This document shows, in pieces, positions 1 to 8,347 of a stretch of 20,798 bases of DNA (the stretch's first letter is position 1; every line of letters starts with the position of its first letter). Under the pieces are notes generated by a model, which was given only the letters and a program-made list of their open reading frames with translations, made no database searches and was not told where the DNA came from. This DNA comes from Chara braunii (taxonomy: Eukaryota; Streptophyta; Charophyceae; Charales; Characeae), in NCBI GenBank assembly GCA_003427395.1, contig BFEA01000162.1, forward strand, positions 873,558-894,355. Direction: 5' to 3'. Made by a program: the position numbers and the translations under genes.

Positions 1-17
1 GAGAGAGAGAGAGAGAA
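1..17. repeat. (GA)n microsatellite, cut by window edge
   Basis: A pure GA dinucleotide run starts the window and grades into purine-rich sequence. Its left limit is not visible. Confidence 0.9.
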
Positions 18-389
18 GAGAAAGCAGAAGGGATGGAAAGAGAAGTCAGCTGGTGAAAAGTTACTTGATGTCTGAGGCGATCGGCATTGACCGGGATCTG
101 CTCGTACTGCAGGAAGCTGTAGACGCCACCTGCGACATGGTAGATAGGACAGGTAGGATCTGTCATTTGTAGTCTGGGTGCCGGGCACCAGATAGGATGT
201 CGGCATTGGTTCTTTTGTTGATGATGCTGAGATCACTTCAACGCTTTCACTTGTTTATGTGGTGAAACGCGTACGACAATTCTGCTACTGGTTTGAGGTC
301 TTGGCTATCTGGTCTCATATGTATGATGTAGTTTGATTTCAGATGCTCATTATCGTTCATTTCTTTGCAAAAATAATATACTATGATTA
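18..389. other. Unassigned flanking DNA
   Basis: I see no coding region. A short inverted repeat (GGTGCC...GGCACC, near 178-190) is present. Nothing else stands out. Confidence 0.5.
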
Positions 390-391
390 TG

Positions 392-457
<66 letters not shown>

Positions 458-466
458 TTTATTATT
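384..466. repeat. (ATT)n microsatellite
   Basis: About 80 bp of nearly perfect ATT/TTA triplets. They produce spurious poly-isoleucine reading frames on both strands, which should not be read as genes. Confidence 0.95.
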
Positions 467-1390
467 GCAGACATACTTGCCTTCATTCACACTTCACATG
501 CATGTAATCAGGCAGCACAGCCAACCGGCGACAGGAGCCCACTCAGATCTCAGAGATATGGCAACAAAGGACACAGTTCAGATGCATGCTCACTTCAGAT
601 GGCTATGGCTCATCAGAGCCTGTACAGCTTACCGTTCGTCACTACGCCCTATTCCGCCGCTCACACGCACACACACACTAAACTCTAACTACGGCTATGG
701 CGGCAATGGCCGCTTCTACCGCTACGATGTGATTACATTCTCCTTCCACTTCAGCTCCGGGCTCTCTGCAGACCTCCTTGCACAAGTCGCTGTGTGCTTT
801 AGCATGGCGCACGTAGCAAATAAATGAATGGTTGGACGCTGCCTCTGGATTTATACTACTGTTCGTGGTTGGGCCGCCTCATTTCCTCCGGGCCCTGAGT
901 ATGCACAGTCCCACACGGTCCTTGCAGAACTGGACTTTGATGAGATCGAGACTAGGTACCTGCTGACTGGACAAAGTGCGACTGAGACTTTTTTTTGATG
1001 TCGGTGCGAGGAGTGCCTTCGCTAACTCAACTATAAACTGGTCCACACTTGACCCCTAAGACCTACCTGCGTCAGCTAACCTACGGATATGCAGTTCAAA
1101 CCCTCGCGACCATGTTAGGTACGGGCAACCTGCAGATCCCGTAGCAGGAGCTGCAGAAGCAGCGCCTCCACATCATCGGCAACAGAATGCATGTCTGTTT
1201 TGCTCACTGTTCCCTTACTTATACGTGATATTGACTGGGTTCGCCGGTACCGGGCTCAAACCTGGACGTACATTGATACAATTGGCATTGCTAACAAAAC
1301 TAAGTAGACCATCAAACTGGGGACTTATGACTCAGTTAGTATCTGCCTTGGACATACCTATGACAACTTAGATAGGGGCTCTTTAATAAT
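467..1390. other. Unassigned flanking DNA
   Basis: No recognisable gene. An open frame spans 465-827 on the + strand, but its product has low-complexity and His/Thr-rich stretches, starts at a non-ATG-supported position after the microsatellite, and matches no family I know. A short CA run lies near 663-680, and a perfect 10-bp palindrome (CCGGTACCGG) lies near 1244-1253. The region could be an old, decayed repeat. Confidence 0.4.
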
Positions 1391-1702
1391 GATTTCGTCA
1401 AAAAAGACATTTTTTATTTTTTGTATGAAATTGAAAGTCCAAACTGCAGTTAAAATTTGATGAAATTTTAGGTTGCCCCTCGATGTATCTGGACTCAGCC
1501 CGGGTTCAGAGACATCCAGGGGGGTACGGCGTTCTAAAAACGCCGTACCCCCCTGTATGTATCTGAACTCTAGCGAAGTCCAGAAACATCGAGGGGGTAG
1601 GGCGTTTTCAGAACGCCCTACCCAAAATTTCATCAAATTTTGGCTGCAGTTTGAATTTTCAATTTCGTACAAAAAATAAAAAATGTTCGTTTTGACGAAA
1701 TC
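1391..1702. mobile_element. Foldback / MITE-like inverted-repeat element
   Basis: The first and last roughly 75-80 bp are inverted copies of each other, aligning without gaps and with few mismatches. Both arms start GATTTCGTCAAAA and share an AT-rich block followed by CAAACTGCAG or a close variant. Inside lie further nested inverted repeats: one pair reads CCCCTCGATG...CATCGAGGGG, and an inner pair is centred near 1535 with arms around GGGGGGTACGGCG. The right half carries its own small hairpin at about 1597-1621 (GTAGGGCGTT/AACGCCCTAC). No transposase is encoded, so this would be a non-autonomous element. I could not see a clear target-site duplication, so the superfamily is open. Confidence 0.8.
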
Positions 1703-1956
1703 GCTGTTCTTTGAACTTGGTCGGACCTATGGCCAAACAAGTATAAAAAGGGGATGAAAGTAACCGGGAATAGTGAGAACCAAATGGCAAAGTAAGGAGA
1801 AGGCAGGGTTATGTAGGGGAAAGAAAGAGTAAGAAGTGAGAAAGGAGGAAGGTGAAGAGAGAAGGAGTGAGAGAAATGTCTGAGGAAAAGAGAAAATGAA
1901 AGAAAGAGGGTCCTTTCTTTGATCTTTCTGGAAGTTAGCAAGAAAATGCTACCTTT
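1703..1956. other. Purine-rich unassigned stretch
   Basis: The + strand is strongly purine-rich (GAGAA/GGAGAAGG motifs). That alone explains a Phe/Leu/Ser-rich open frame on the - strand. I see no real gene. Confidence 0.5.
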
Positions 1957-2066
1957 ATTATTATTATTTTTATTATTATTATCTTTATTTTATTATAATA
2001 ATAATTATTATTGTTTATTATTATTATTATCAGTATTGGTGTTTATTGATTTTATTATTATTTGTT
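1957..2066. repeat. Degenerate TTA/ATT repeat, A+T-rich
   Basis: An interrupted TTA/ATT triplet repeat that includes a short self-complementary stretch (ATTATTATAATAATAAT). Confidence 0.85.
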
Positions 2067-2740
2067 TGACTGAGGACTAAACTGACGAGGATTGTGAGAC
2101 ATTAAAAAGGAGAAGAAACATCATCGCGTTCGTGATGGTGCACACCTCCTCCGTCTTCCTCCACTCTTATCGTTGATTGATCCTCTCTAAAACCTATCTC
2201 TTCAACTATACATGTTTCAGAGATGTATGATCACTAGGATGTTCCCGATTTTGCTAAAAAGTCAGAAAATCATTGTATAGACTTGACGTGGACAAGGCGA
2301 TTGCGGGAGCTCTGCCGGAGTTCAGGAGGAACCCTGGAGGCAGGGAACTGTAAGGTACGTATCATCGATTCCTTCCCAATATCCCTTACAAACTACACCC
2401 CTTCTCCAAAAATGCATGCGTATTTATGTGATATACTGTTTATAGGTTTCTTCAGGACTAATCATATCAACTAAGAAAAGTACTATATGATTGGAATGAG
2501 AACCTTGCCTGAGGAAAGGAAGGAAACTAGGAAAGAACCGAGAAGTAAACTTAGCCTGCTTGGTCTTGAGAAAACAAAGACAGTATGGTGGAGGCCTCCG
2601 TTGGGGTCGTCGCGCTGTCTGGAATGACTAAGAGGGTACTTGTCGTGCAAGCTACCGAGCCTAACTATTTAGCCCTGGACTTCAACATTAAGGATGGGAA
2701 GATGCCGTGCGTTTTTCCTGATAACACTAACAGTTAAATC
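2067..2740. other. Unassigned; one weak exon candidate
   Basis: Mostly featureless. Around 2281-2347 is a short stretch with codon-like composition, preceded by an AG and followed by a GTAAGG donor-like motif at 2350. One frame reads through it without stops, but 22 codons are too few to identify, so I treat it as unsupported unless transcripts show otherwise. Confidence 0.25.
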
Positions 2741-2742
2741 CA

Positions 2743-2860
2743 AGATTAATCCGATACTCCCATAAAGTACACGTTTTCAACTGATTTAACCAAGGCAAAA
2801 ACTAATCCGATACTTCCGCGAAATACACCGTTTTCAAATAACTTACAAAAGCAGAGATAA
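2743..2860 (+). repeat. Two-copy direct repeat, 56-bp period
   Basis: The motif TAATCCGATACTYCC followed by an A+T-rich tail with CGTTTTCAA appears at 2747 and again at 2803. The copies differ at several positions. It sits just upstream of the hairpin array and may belong to the same noncoding region. Confidence 0.75.
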
Positions 2861-2921
2861 TAAGAGTTTCCCGTGGAGTTCTCCTATCGAAAGATCGGAT
2901 TAGACTTAAAGAGGGAATTAA

Positions 2922-2939
2922 GTACTCCCGGGTGAGTAC
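2922..2939 (+). repeat. Stem-loop, outlying relative of the array hairpin
   Basis: Perfect 6-bp arms GTACTC/GAGTAC enclose CCGGGT. The CTCCCGGG core resembles the hairpin in the tandem array that follows. Confidence 0.7.
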
Positions 2940-3049
2940 ACGAACTCCTGAGTCTAGGACAATCTGTGTTGCCTTCCGTGTAAGTCAACATGCCTTTGCC
3001 TAACTTAATAAATGAACTCCCAGGCCGACTATAAATGATCTTGATCCCC

Positions 3050-3792
3050 TTTGTATCGGACAGTTATTAGATGGCTCTCGGGCGGGTCATCTTAATACTT
3101 TGTTTGATCTAGGGGTCAATTAATAAACTACAAATAATCTTGATCCCTACATTTTGAACAGATATTAGGTGGCTCCCGGGAGGGTCATCTTAATATTCTG
3201 TTTGATATGGGAATCAATTAACAACTACAAATAATTTATTTATCCTCTATACATCGAACAAATATTAAATGGCTCCCAGGAGGGTCATCTTAATATTTTG
3301 TTTGATCTAGGGGTCAACTAACAAGAAATCTTCATCCCCTATACATCGAACAGATATTAGGTGACTCCCGGGAGAGTCATCTTAATATTCGGTTTGATTT
3401 GGGGATCAATTAGCAATTACAAACAATCGTGATTCCCTATACATCAAACAAATGTTAGATGGCTCCCGGGAGGGTCATCGTAATATTCTGTTTGATCTAG
3501 GGGTCAATTAACAACTATAAATAATCTTTATCCCCTACACATCAAACAAATATTAGGTGGCTCCCGAGAGGGTCATCTTAATATTCTGTTTGATCTGGGG
3601 ATCAATTGACAATTACAAACAATTTGCTTCCCTACACATCGAACAGATATTACGTGGCTCCCGGGAGGGTCATCTTAATATTTTGTTTAATCTATGGGTC
3701 AATTAACCTTCATTCCCTATACATCGAACAAATATTAGGTGTCTCCCGTAAGGGTCATCTTAATACTTTGTTTGATATAGGGACCAACTAAC
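3050..3792 (+). repeat. Tandem array of eight ~97-bp units with a conserved hairpin
   Basis: Eight copies of a unit are anchored by CTCCCGGGAGGGTCATCTTA (or a variant) at 3075, 3173, 3273, 3365, 3463, 3561, 3658 and 3743, giving spacings of 98, 100, 92, 98, 98, 97 and 85 bp. Each unit continues with TTGTTTGATCTAGGGGTCAA, an A-rich stretch, and CCCTATACATCGAACAAATATTAGG leading into the next anchor (quoted here as a consensus of shorter blocks). The anchor and its flanks (AATATTA...TAATATT) can fold into a roughly 17-bp imperfect stem with several G-U pairs. No protein is encoded. Its place well upstream of the retroelement ORFs is compatible with a leader, an LTR-internal repeat or an unrelated satellite. 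Confidence 0.9.
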
Positions 3793-3989
3793 AGGAAGAG
3801 AATTGAGTAACCCTGTTACTTGTTTGGCATTGCATTATTACCAATGACCTGATTAGTTAACATTGGATCCGGATATAGAAGGCTCCCATATAGTTATTCT
3901 GTATAAATTGCTTGCTTACACCCTAACGTACCAAGTATGACACTTCGAATCATCCAAAAACCACTGACTTAATCTCAAGCTCGTCCGAC

Positions 3990-4346
3990 TCTAAATTAAT
4001 AGTAGGGTGACTCCCGTTGGGTCATCCTATTACGCTTATGAAAGGTAGACTGAGCTCCGATCAAGGAGTAGTAGGAGGCTTCCGAGAAGGTCGCCTATTA
4101 TTTGCTTGAACTTCTGTATTGACATCTGGATCTAAAAGGGGTTTATCAAAAACTAAATACTCTTATATGGATTATCCAGTCACTCGCGCATGATTGGCTG
4201 AATTGTTTGATCGCATGAGGATTGCTTGAGCTATGAAGGGCGGTTGATTGCTTCCGTATGAGCAATATGACTACTCGTTTGACTAACCGTTTGATTTGGA
4301 ATTGATCAAGTAGTGGATGATTCCCGGGTGAGTCAACCCACTACTT
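3990..4346 (+). repeat. Dispersed divergent copies of the array hairpin
   Basis: Three more stem-loops of the same design follow the array. The first, near 3998-4030, has AATAG/CTATT outer arms and a GGGTGAC/GTCATCC inner stem. The second, near 4070-4100, has TAGG/CCTA outer arms. The third, at 4308-4346, has perfect 9-bp outer arms AAGTAGTGG/CCACTACTT around a TTCCCGGG core. The spacer sequence between them differs from the array, so the hairpin is kept while its surroundings are not. Confidence 0.7.
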
Positions 4347-4350
4347 GCGT

Positions 4351-4548
4351 ATGTCAGGACAAGAAGAAGAGAAAAGGAAAAAGAGAGTGTTCCATCGGGA
4401 GCGACTCCAAAAGTCCATAAAAAAAGTAGAGAAGAATGCGAATACCGCAGGGACAGAAGAGCTAGAAAGTGAGAAACTTTGCGTAACCTCAGTTGTTAGT
4501 AAACTCCTAAGGAGGAGTTGTCAATACCATAAGCATGACCTCAGCTAG
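4351..4548 (+). CDS. Small ORF, unrecognised, doubtful
   Basis: This is a 66-codon frame from an ATG, beginning MSGQEEEKRKKR and rich in Lys, Glu and Arg in its first half. It has no motif I recognise, no splice signals that would extend it, and no coding neighbour. Charged low-complexity frames arise easily in purine-rich DNA of the kind found throughout this window. It could be a decayed piece of an element ORF or chance. I list it only because it starts at an ATG directly after the hairpin region. Confidence 0.15.
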   Translation: MSGQEEEKRKKRVFHRERLQKSIKKVEKNANTAGTEELESEKLCVTSVVSKLLRRSCQYHKHDLS

Positions 4549-5654
4549 ACTACCACATAAGCATCAGAGAATGTGCTTATCCACGAGAGAAAGAATGCAA
4601 GGACTGAGAGAAAAGGGAATATGAGTTTCCGTGACACAACCTAGGACATAGGCAAGGGACTCCTTGAACAAGGGAGAAGTGACTGATGACTTAGGGTAGA
4701 TAGAAGTCAGAAATTAGACTTTGGGATGTTTGATCCTAGAGCTTTAAAATTAGATATAAGGGTTCGACCGTTTGATATCAATGTGCGGAAACTCGAATGA
4801 GAATGTTGAATCCTTGTTGACCTGTGTGTGTACATGTCTTCTCTTTGGTCTACTGCAATTAAAGGAGAAGTCCTACATAAAGGACTTAATTTTCTGTTAT
4901 CATTCGATAACAGGTCGGTCGTTGCCGATTCAACTTTTCCCCCTTTTGACTTGATACCCACATCTAAAGTCGAACCCTGTGATCAGTAAAACTGTCACCT
5001 GTGGCCATTGCCTAAATGGTCCTAGTCACTCTCAATGGTCCTTTGAAGAAACGTAAGGGGGTTGGGCTTACGTCTAAGGAAACGATAGAGCTGCATTACA
5101 TGGTTTGGGAAGTGAGGGACATAGCCTGAGGTGTGGATTGATGGTTGACTCCGCTAGTGCATGGCATGGGGATTTGTCTTTGCATTATCATGTGCAGGTC
5201 TGTTTTGTTCTTGGATTTTGGATTGAATCTGGGCTTGACATCGTGAAGAGTTCTGGGTACACAGCACTTGTGACAGTGGAAAGGGTTCTCGGCGGTAATA
5301 CTCTCATACTTATTATGGTCTTATATAAATCCTGTGCTATTTGTTAACAGTTGTGACATAATGTGTTCAGTAGGATAGAGAGTGTTAGCAGATGGGAAAG
5401 TCGGACAAGTTCGATCATCAGAAAATTAAAGCATAGAGCGAAAATAGAGTATCATTAAAACGTCCGACCTGAAATACGTAGCGGGTCAGTTCTAGGTGTC
5501 TTACCGCGCGTACCCTCATCTTATGATACAGCGATCGAGAAAACACCCTCGGCCGACCTACCTCTACAAATGCATGTAAAAACCTTCGCATCGTGGGTCG
5601 GTAGCTCAGCAGGGATACGCCTACCTGAGGGTGGTGACAACCCCTCGGGTAGAG
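4549..5654. other. Unassigned, possible element leader
   Basis: No convincing gene. The stretch 5460-5830 is more G+C-rich than its surroundings and contains short inverted repeats (for example GGTAG...CTACC near 5600-5626 and CCTGAGGG...CCCCTCGGG near 5623-5651). If the element's transcript starts upstream, this would be its untranslated leader. Confidence 0.35.
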
Positions 5655-5660
5655 GTAAGT
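5655..5660 (+). other. Candidate 5' splice site (leader donor)
   Basis: TAGAG|GTAAGT matches the eukaryotic donor consensus exactly. It is the strongest donor-like motif I see between the hairpin region and the first element ORF. Paired with the acceptor ending at 6238 it would define a 584-bp leader intron. It could also serve the later acceptors at 7405 and 8325. Confidence 0.4.
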
Positions 5661-6210
5661 TGTACCTCGCGACGTCCCGACCTGTCGCAGGGGCTCGTGA
5701 GAGGTATAGCACGTGCGCACGGTTGGAGTGGTGACGAGTTGTTCTTCAAAAATAAATCCTGCGTGACACGACCGCGAGGTTCAGCGCACCTCAACAGGGC
5801 GCGAGACCGCTGCGCGCGACAGGTGGCATAAGGATTAGGGATTGGAATAGTACAACAAATAAAGGAAGGCTAGTGAAGCCTTGTTAGATGAGGAGAAACT
5901 GAGTGTTGGACCATAGGACACGTCTACGGAAATGTAACGATCAATGCACAACATCTTCAAAACAGGTGAAGGATGGTTTAATAATAAGCATGCCAAAACG
6001 GCAAGGAGTGAATAAGAAAATATGGGTTTGATCAAGACAATGGGAGTGATAAACTTATTCTCACAGACTAACTCTCACGGCTAGGCAAGCTAAGATTGTT
6101 CGTTGGAATGAGACGATAGATCCTTTTTTTCAACACTTTCAGAACTAAGGAGAGATCAGTATAGGTTAGATTGCAGTAAGAGAGTACTAGATGGTGAACT
6201 AAAAATAGGG

Positions 6211-6238
6211 TTATTTCTTTTGCGTATTGTGTAAACAG
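6211..6238 (+). other. Candidate 3' splice site before first pre-gag ORF
   Basis: A T-rich tract (TTATTTCTTTTGCG) is followed by GTAAACAG|GGTACCA, with the ATG of the next ORF 9 nt after the AG. The sequence ACAGGGTACCA is shared with the acceptor of the downstream paralogue at 7402-7412. Confidence 0.5.
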
Positions 6239-6246
6239 GGTACCAA

Positions 6247-6986
6247 ATGGCTTCGGAAATATGGTTCGCTGCTGAGTTCTATCCGATTAACTTACCCCAG
6301 CAAAAAGGCGAAGGGATAAAAATAACACTACCCCGAAGGAAGTGAGAAGAGGGTGAAGATATGGACACATGATGTGGAATTTCGAGAGGGCCAGAAGCCT
6401 TTATATGGGTTGAAACTGGAAAGACTACAGGAGGAAGGTGTGCGATAATAAGAGTGACCCTTTTCCTATCTGCACCTTTTTGGAAGCAATTTCAATTGAC
6501 CTCGCGATAGAAAAAAATCGTTCTCTTTCCAAATATATTCTGACTCCTGGATCAGTACTCGAAGCATTTTCTCGAAAAGTGAATAGGGGAGGAGAAGGAA
6601 TGATCTTGCGATCAATTGAAGTAAAGTGGACTGAAGATTTCGTCTATCCGACTATAAATGTCAAAACAACTCTTCCTAAAGTTATAATCGACGAAGCCTT
6701 CTCAGGAGTGGAGAATGTAGAGCACGCCGTACTTGCGGCACGATCGGTACCAAAAAGGGGCTTTGAGTTTAAAGCGCCTGATACCATGTACTGTCTATAC
6801 TTGGAAATCAGACCGAAACTAAAAAAAAAAGATTTTTATGATGTCTTATGCATTGTGAATGCATATTTGCAGAGTTATTGGCTGGACGATTGTATGACAT
6901 ATTGGAAGAAGTTCCGTAAGGAAGTCTGTATTGAAACTTTTATAAACGATATTCCTTCTCTTTTTGGCATGGTCAGGGGATTTTAG
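6247..6986 (+). pseudogene. Pre-gag ORF copy 1 (unrecognised family), broken
   Basis: This is a gene of unknown function in the pre-gag position, about 246 codons from the ATG that follows a splice acceptor. Three lesions break it: stops at 6343-6345 and 6370-6372, and a frameshift around 6470-6485 at a short T run. It is clearly homologous to the next gene (7427-8200). Shared blocks are AFIWVETG, a KW-x2-DF-x-YPT block, DE-x-F-x-G-x2-NVE, TMYCLYLE, YWKK and FGM. The 6370 stop falls where the paralogue has Trp in SWCDVS, which supports a TGG-to-TGA change. It has no signal peptide, membrane segment or zinc motif. The end may extend past 6986, because a second frame (6964-7152) stays open there, but the paralogue does not settle this. 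Confidence 0.75.
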
Positions 6987-7244
6987 TACGGAGATTGGGG
7001 GCCCTCGGACGGACTGGATAATTGAGAGAAATGAGCAAAATTCAGAAACAAGAGATGTGTCGAGGAACGTTTTGGGTAATAGAAGGGAAACCAAAGGTCT
7101 AAGAAAGAAAGCATGTAATGGCGATGGTATTCCGGGATTTGTGTTACCCTGACTTTCTTCTCATATCAAAGGGGTATCTAGTAGGGGCACGAGGCCTTAT
7201 GAGTTGGTAATTGGGTTTGGATAAGTTATTGAGAAAGAGTGATG

Positions 7245-7405
7245 GTAAGTATAACGATAAGCATTAAGGATCATTGCTTGAATGGGGAGGATATTAATTA
7301 ATAGGAAGTTTACATACAATTGTATGAGGAAGCGGACAGTTTAGATAGGAGGGAATAGATTGTCAATCGCACATTTAGATACACTGATTTTCTTTCTTCT
7401 AACAG
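7245..7405 (+). other. Candidate intron between the two pre-gag ORFs
   Basis: The donor ATG|GTAAGT at 7245 and the acceptor TTTTCTTTCTTCTAACAG|GG ending at 7405 would define a 161-bp intron. The acceptor has an excellent pyrimidine tract. The region before the donor (6987-7244) has many stops in the frame of copy 1, so the exon upstream is either untranslated or decayed. Confidence 0.45.
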
Positions 7406-7426
7406 GGTACCAAGAAAATAGCCAAG

Positions 7427-8200
7427 ATGTCATATGTCGTTCAGAGGTTCGAAGTTGAATTGCCTGTTCGCACACCTCAGGGACTGAAGATGTCATTACC
7501 CCTGGGATGGACTGAAAGGGAAGAAGAAATCACTTCTTGGTGTGACGTCTCTATTGGTACGAAGGCATTTGTATGGGTCGAGACTGGACATAGCTTAGAT
7601 CGCGAGAGTGTAATAGTACGAGCCACCTTGTATCTTTCAACACATCTATAGAGGATGCATGGTGTCGATCTGACACTAGGAGATATTCAACCCATATGTC
7701 AGTATGTCAAAATGACAGAGGCCGTTTTAAACGAGAAAGTTCGAGAAACAAGTTGGGGAGAACTTCGACCCATTATATCTACAACAGATATAAAATGGGC
7801 ATCAGATTTCTCCTATCCCACCGAGTACGTCCAAGCAGATTTCCCAGACTTCATCGTTGATGAAACCTTCAAAGGGCAAGCCAATGTTGAGCGAGCGGCG
7901 TTGGCCGTCTTGGTCATTCCGCAGACCGGATATGCTATCTTTACGCTCCAGACTCTCTATCGTTTATATCTCGAAATGGGATCAGGATTAGCAGATAGAG
8001 AGTTTGAGGAGATACTGTCCATAGTTGAGGTTTATGTCCGGGTAGATTTTACGGAGCCTAGACAGACTTTCTGGAAGAAACTCAAGGTTGAAATGAAGAT
8101 TAAAATACGCATCGATGGTCTCCCCATAATGTTTGGGATGATGTGCGATTCGTGGTCTGGGAATTGGGTGTCAATCGAGGAAGTCGAAAGACAGGAATAA
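7427..8200 (+). pseudogene. Pre-gag ORF copy 2 (unrecognised family), one stop
   Basis: This is the better preserved of the two paralogous pre-gag genes: 258 codons in a single frame, interrupted only by TAG at 7649-7651 (most simply a former CAG, Gln). The start is the first ATG after the acceptor at 7405, and its N-terminal region lines up with that of copy 1. Conserved blocks in order are KAFVWVETG (about residues 47-56), IKWASDFSYPT (about 121-131), VDETFKGQANVE (about 144-155), TLYRLYLEM (about 176-184), FWKKLK (about 215-220) and FGMM (about 236-239). The predicted protein is acidic, soluble and alpha/beta-like, with no zinc knuckle or protease motif. I do not recognise the family. Extra ORFs ahead of gag are known in some plant Ty3/gypsy lineages (for example Ogre), but I cannot show homology to them. 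Confidence 0.75.
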
Positions 8201-8300
8201 TGGAAAATCAGAAGTTGTGAATCTAATTTAAGTAGGGGGAGAGAGTATTCCAAAAAGGGACATTAGTAAAGGCAAAAAATTGAAAATAGTTCAGGGACTT

Positions 8301-8325
8301 GTTGTTTTCTTTCATGTGATAACAG
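8301..8325 (+). other. Candidate 3' splice site before gag
   Basis: GTTGTTTTCTTTCATG is followed by TGATAACAG|ATC, and the gag ATG lies 22 nt downstream. No strong donor is visible between the end of the previous ORF and this site, so a more distant donor (for example 5655 or 7245) would be needed. Confidence 0.4.
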
Positions 8326-8347
8326 ATCAACCAAAGGTTGAGGAAAG

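Noticed and set aside
247-486. Poly-isoleucine open frames on both strands
   Set aside because: They are translations of the ATT microsatellite and carry no coding evidence.
465-827. 120-codon open frame on the + strand
   Set aside because: Starts inside microsatellite flank, no recognised motif, and its tail is encoded by a CA run. Length alone is not persuasive here.
3050-3792. Regularly spaced palindromic repeats as a CRISPR array
   Set aside because: The whole ~97-bp unit is conserved, so there are no unique spacers, and the context is eukaryotic.
5105-5347. 80-codon frame as a third pre-gag paralogue
   Set aside because: It lacks every block shared by the two copies at 6247 and 7427 and does not begin at an ATG.
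5602-5613. Perfect match to the tRNA A-box (TAGCTCAGCAGG), possible tRNA gene or SINE
   Set aside because: No B-box (GGTTCRANNCC) within the usual distance and no cloverleaf. A 12-nt degenerate match occurs by chance.
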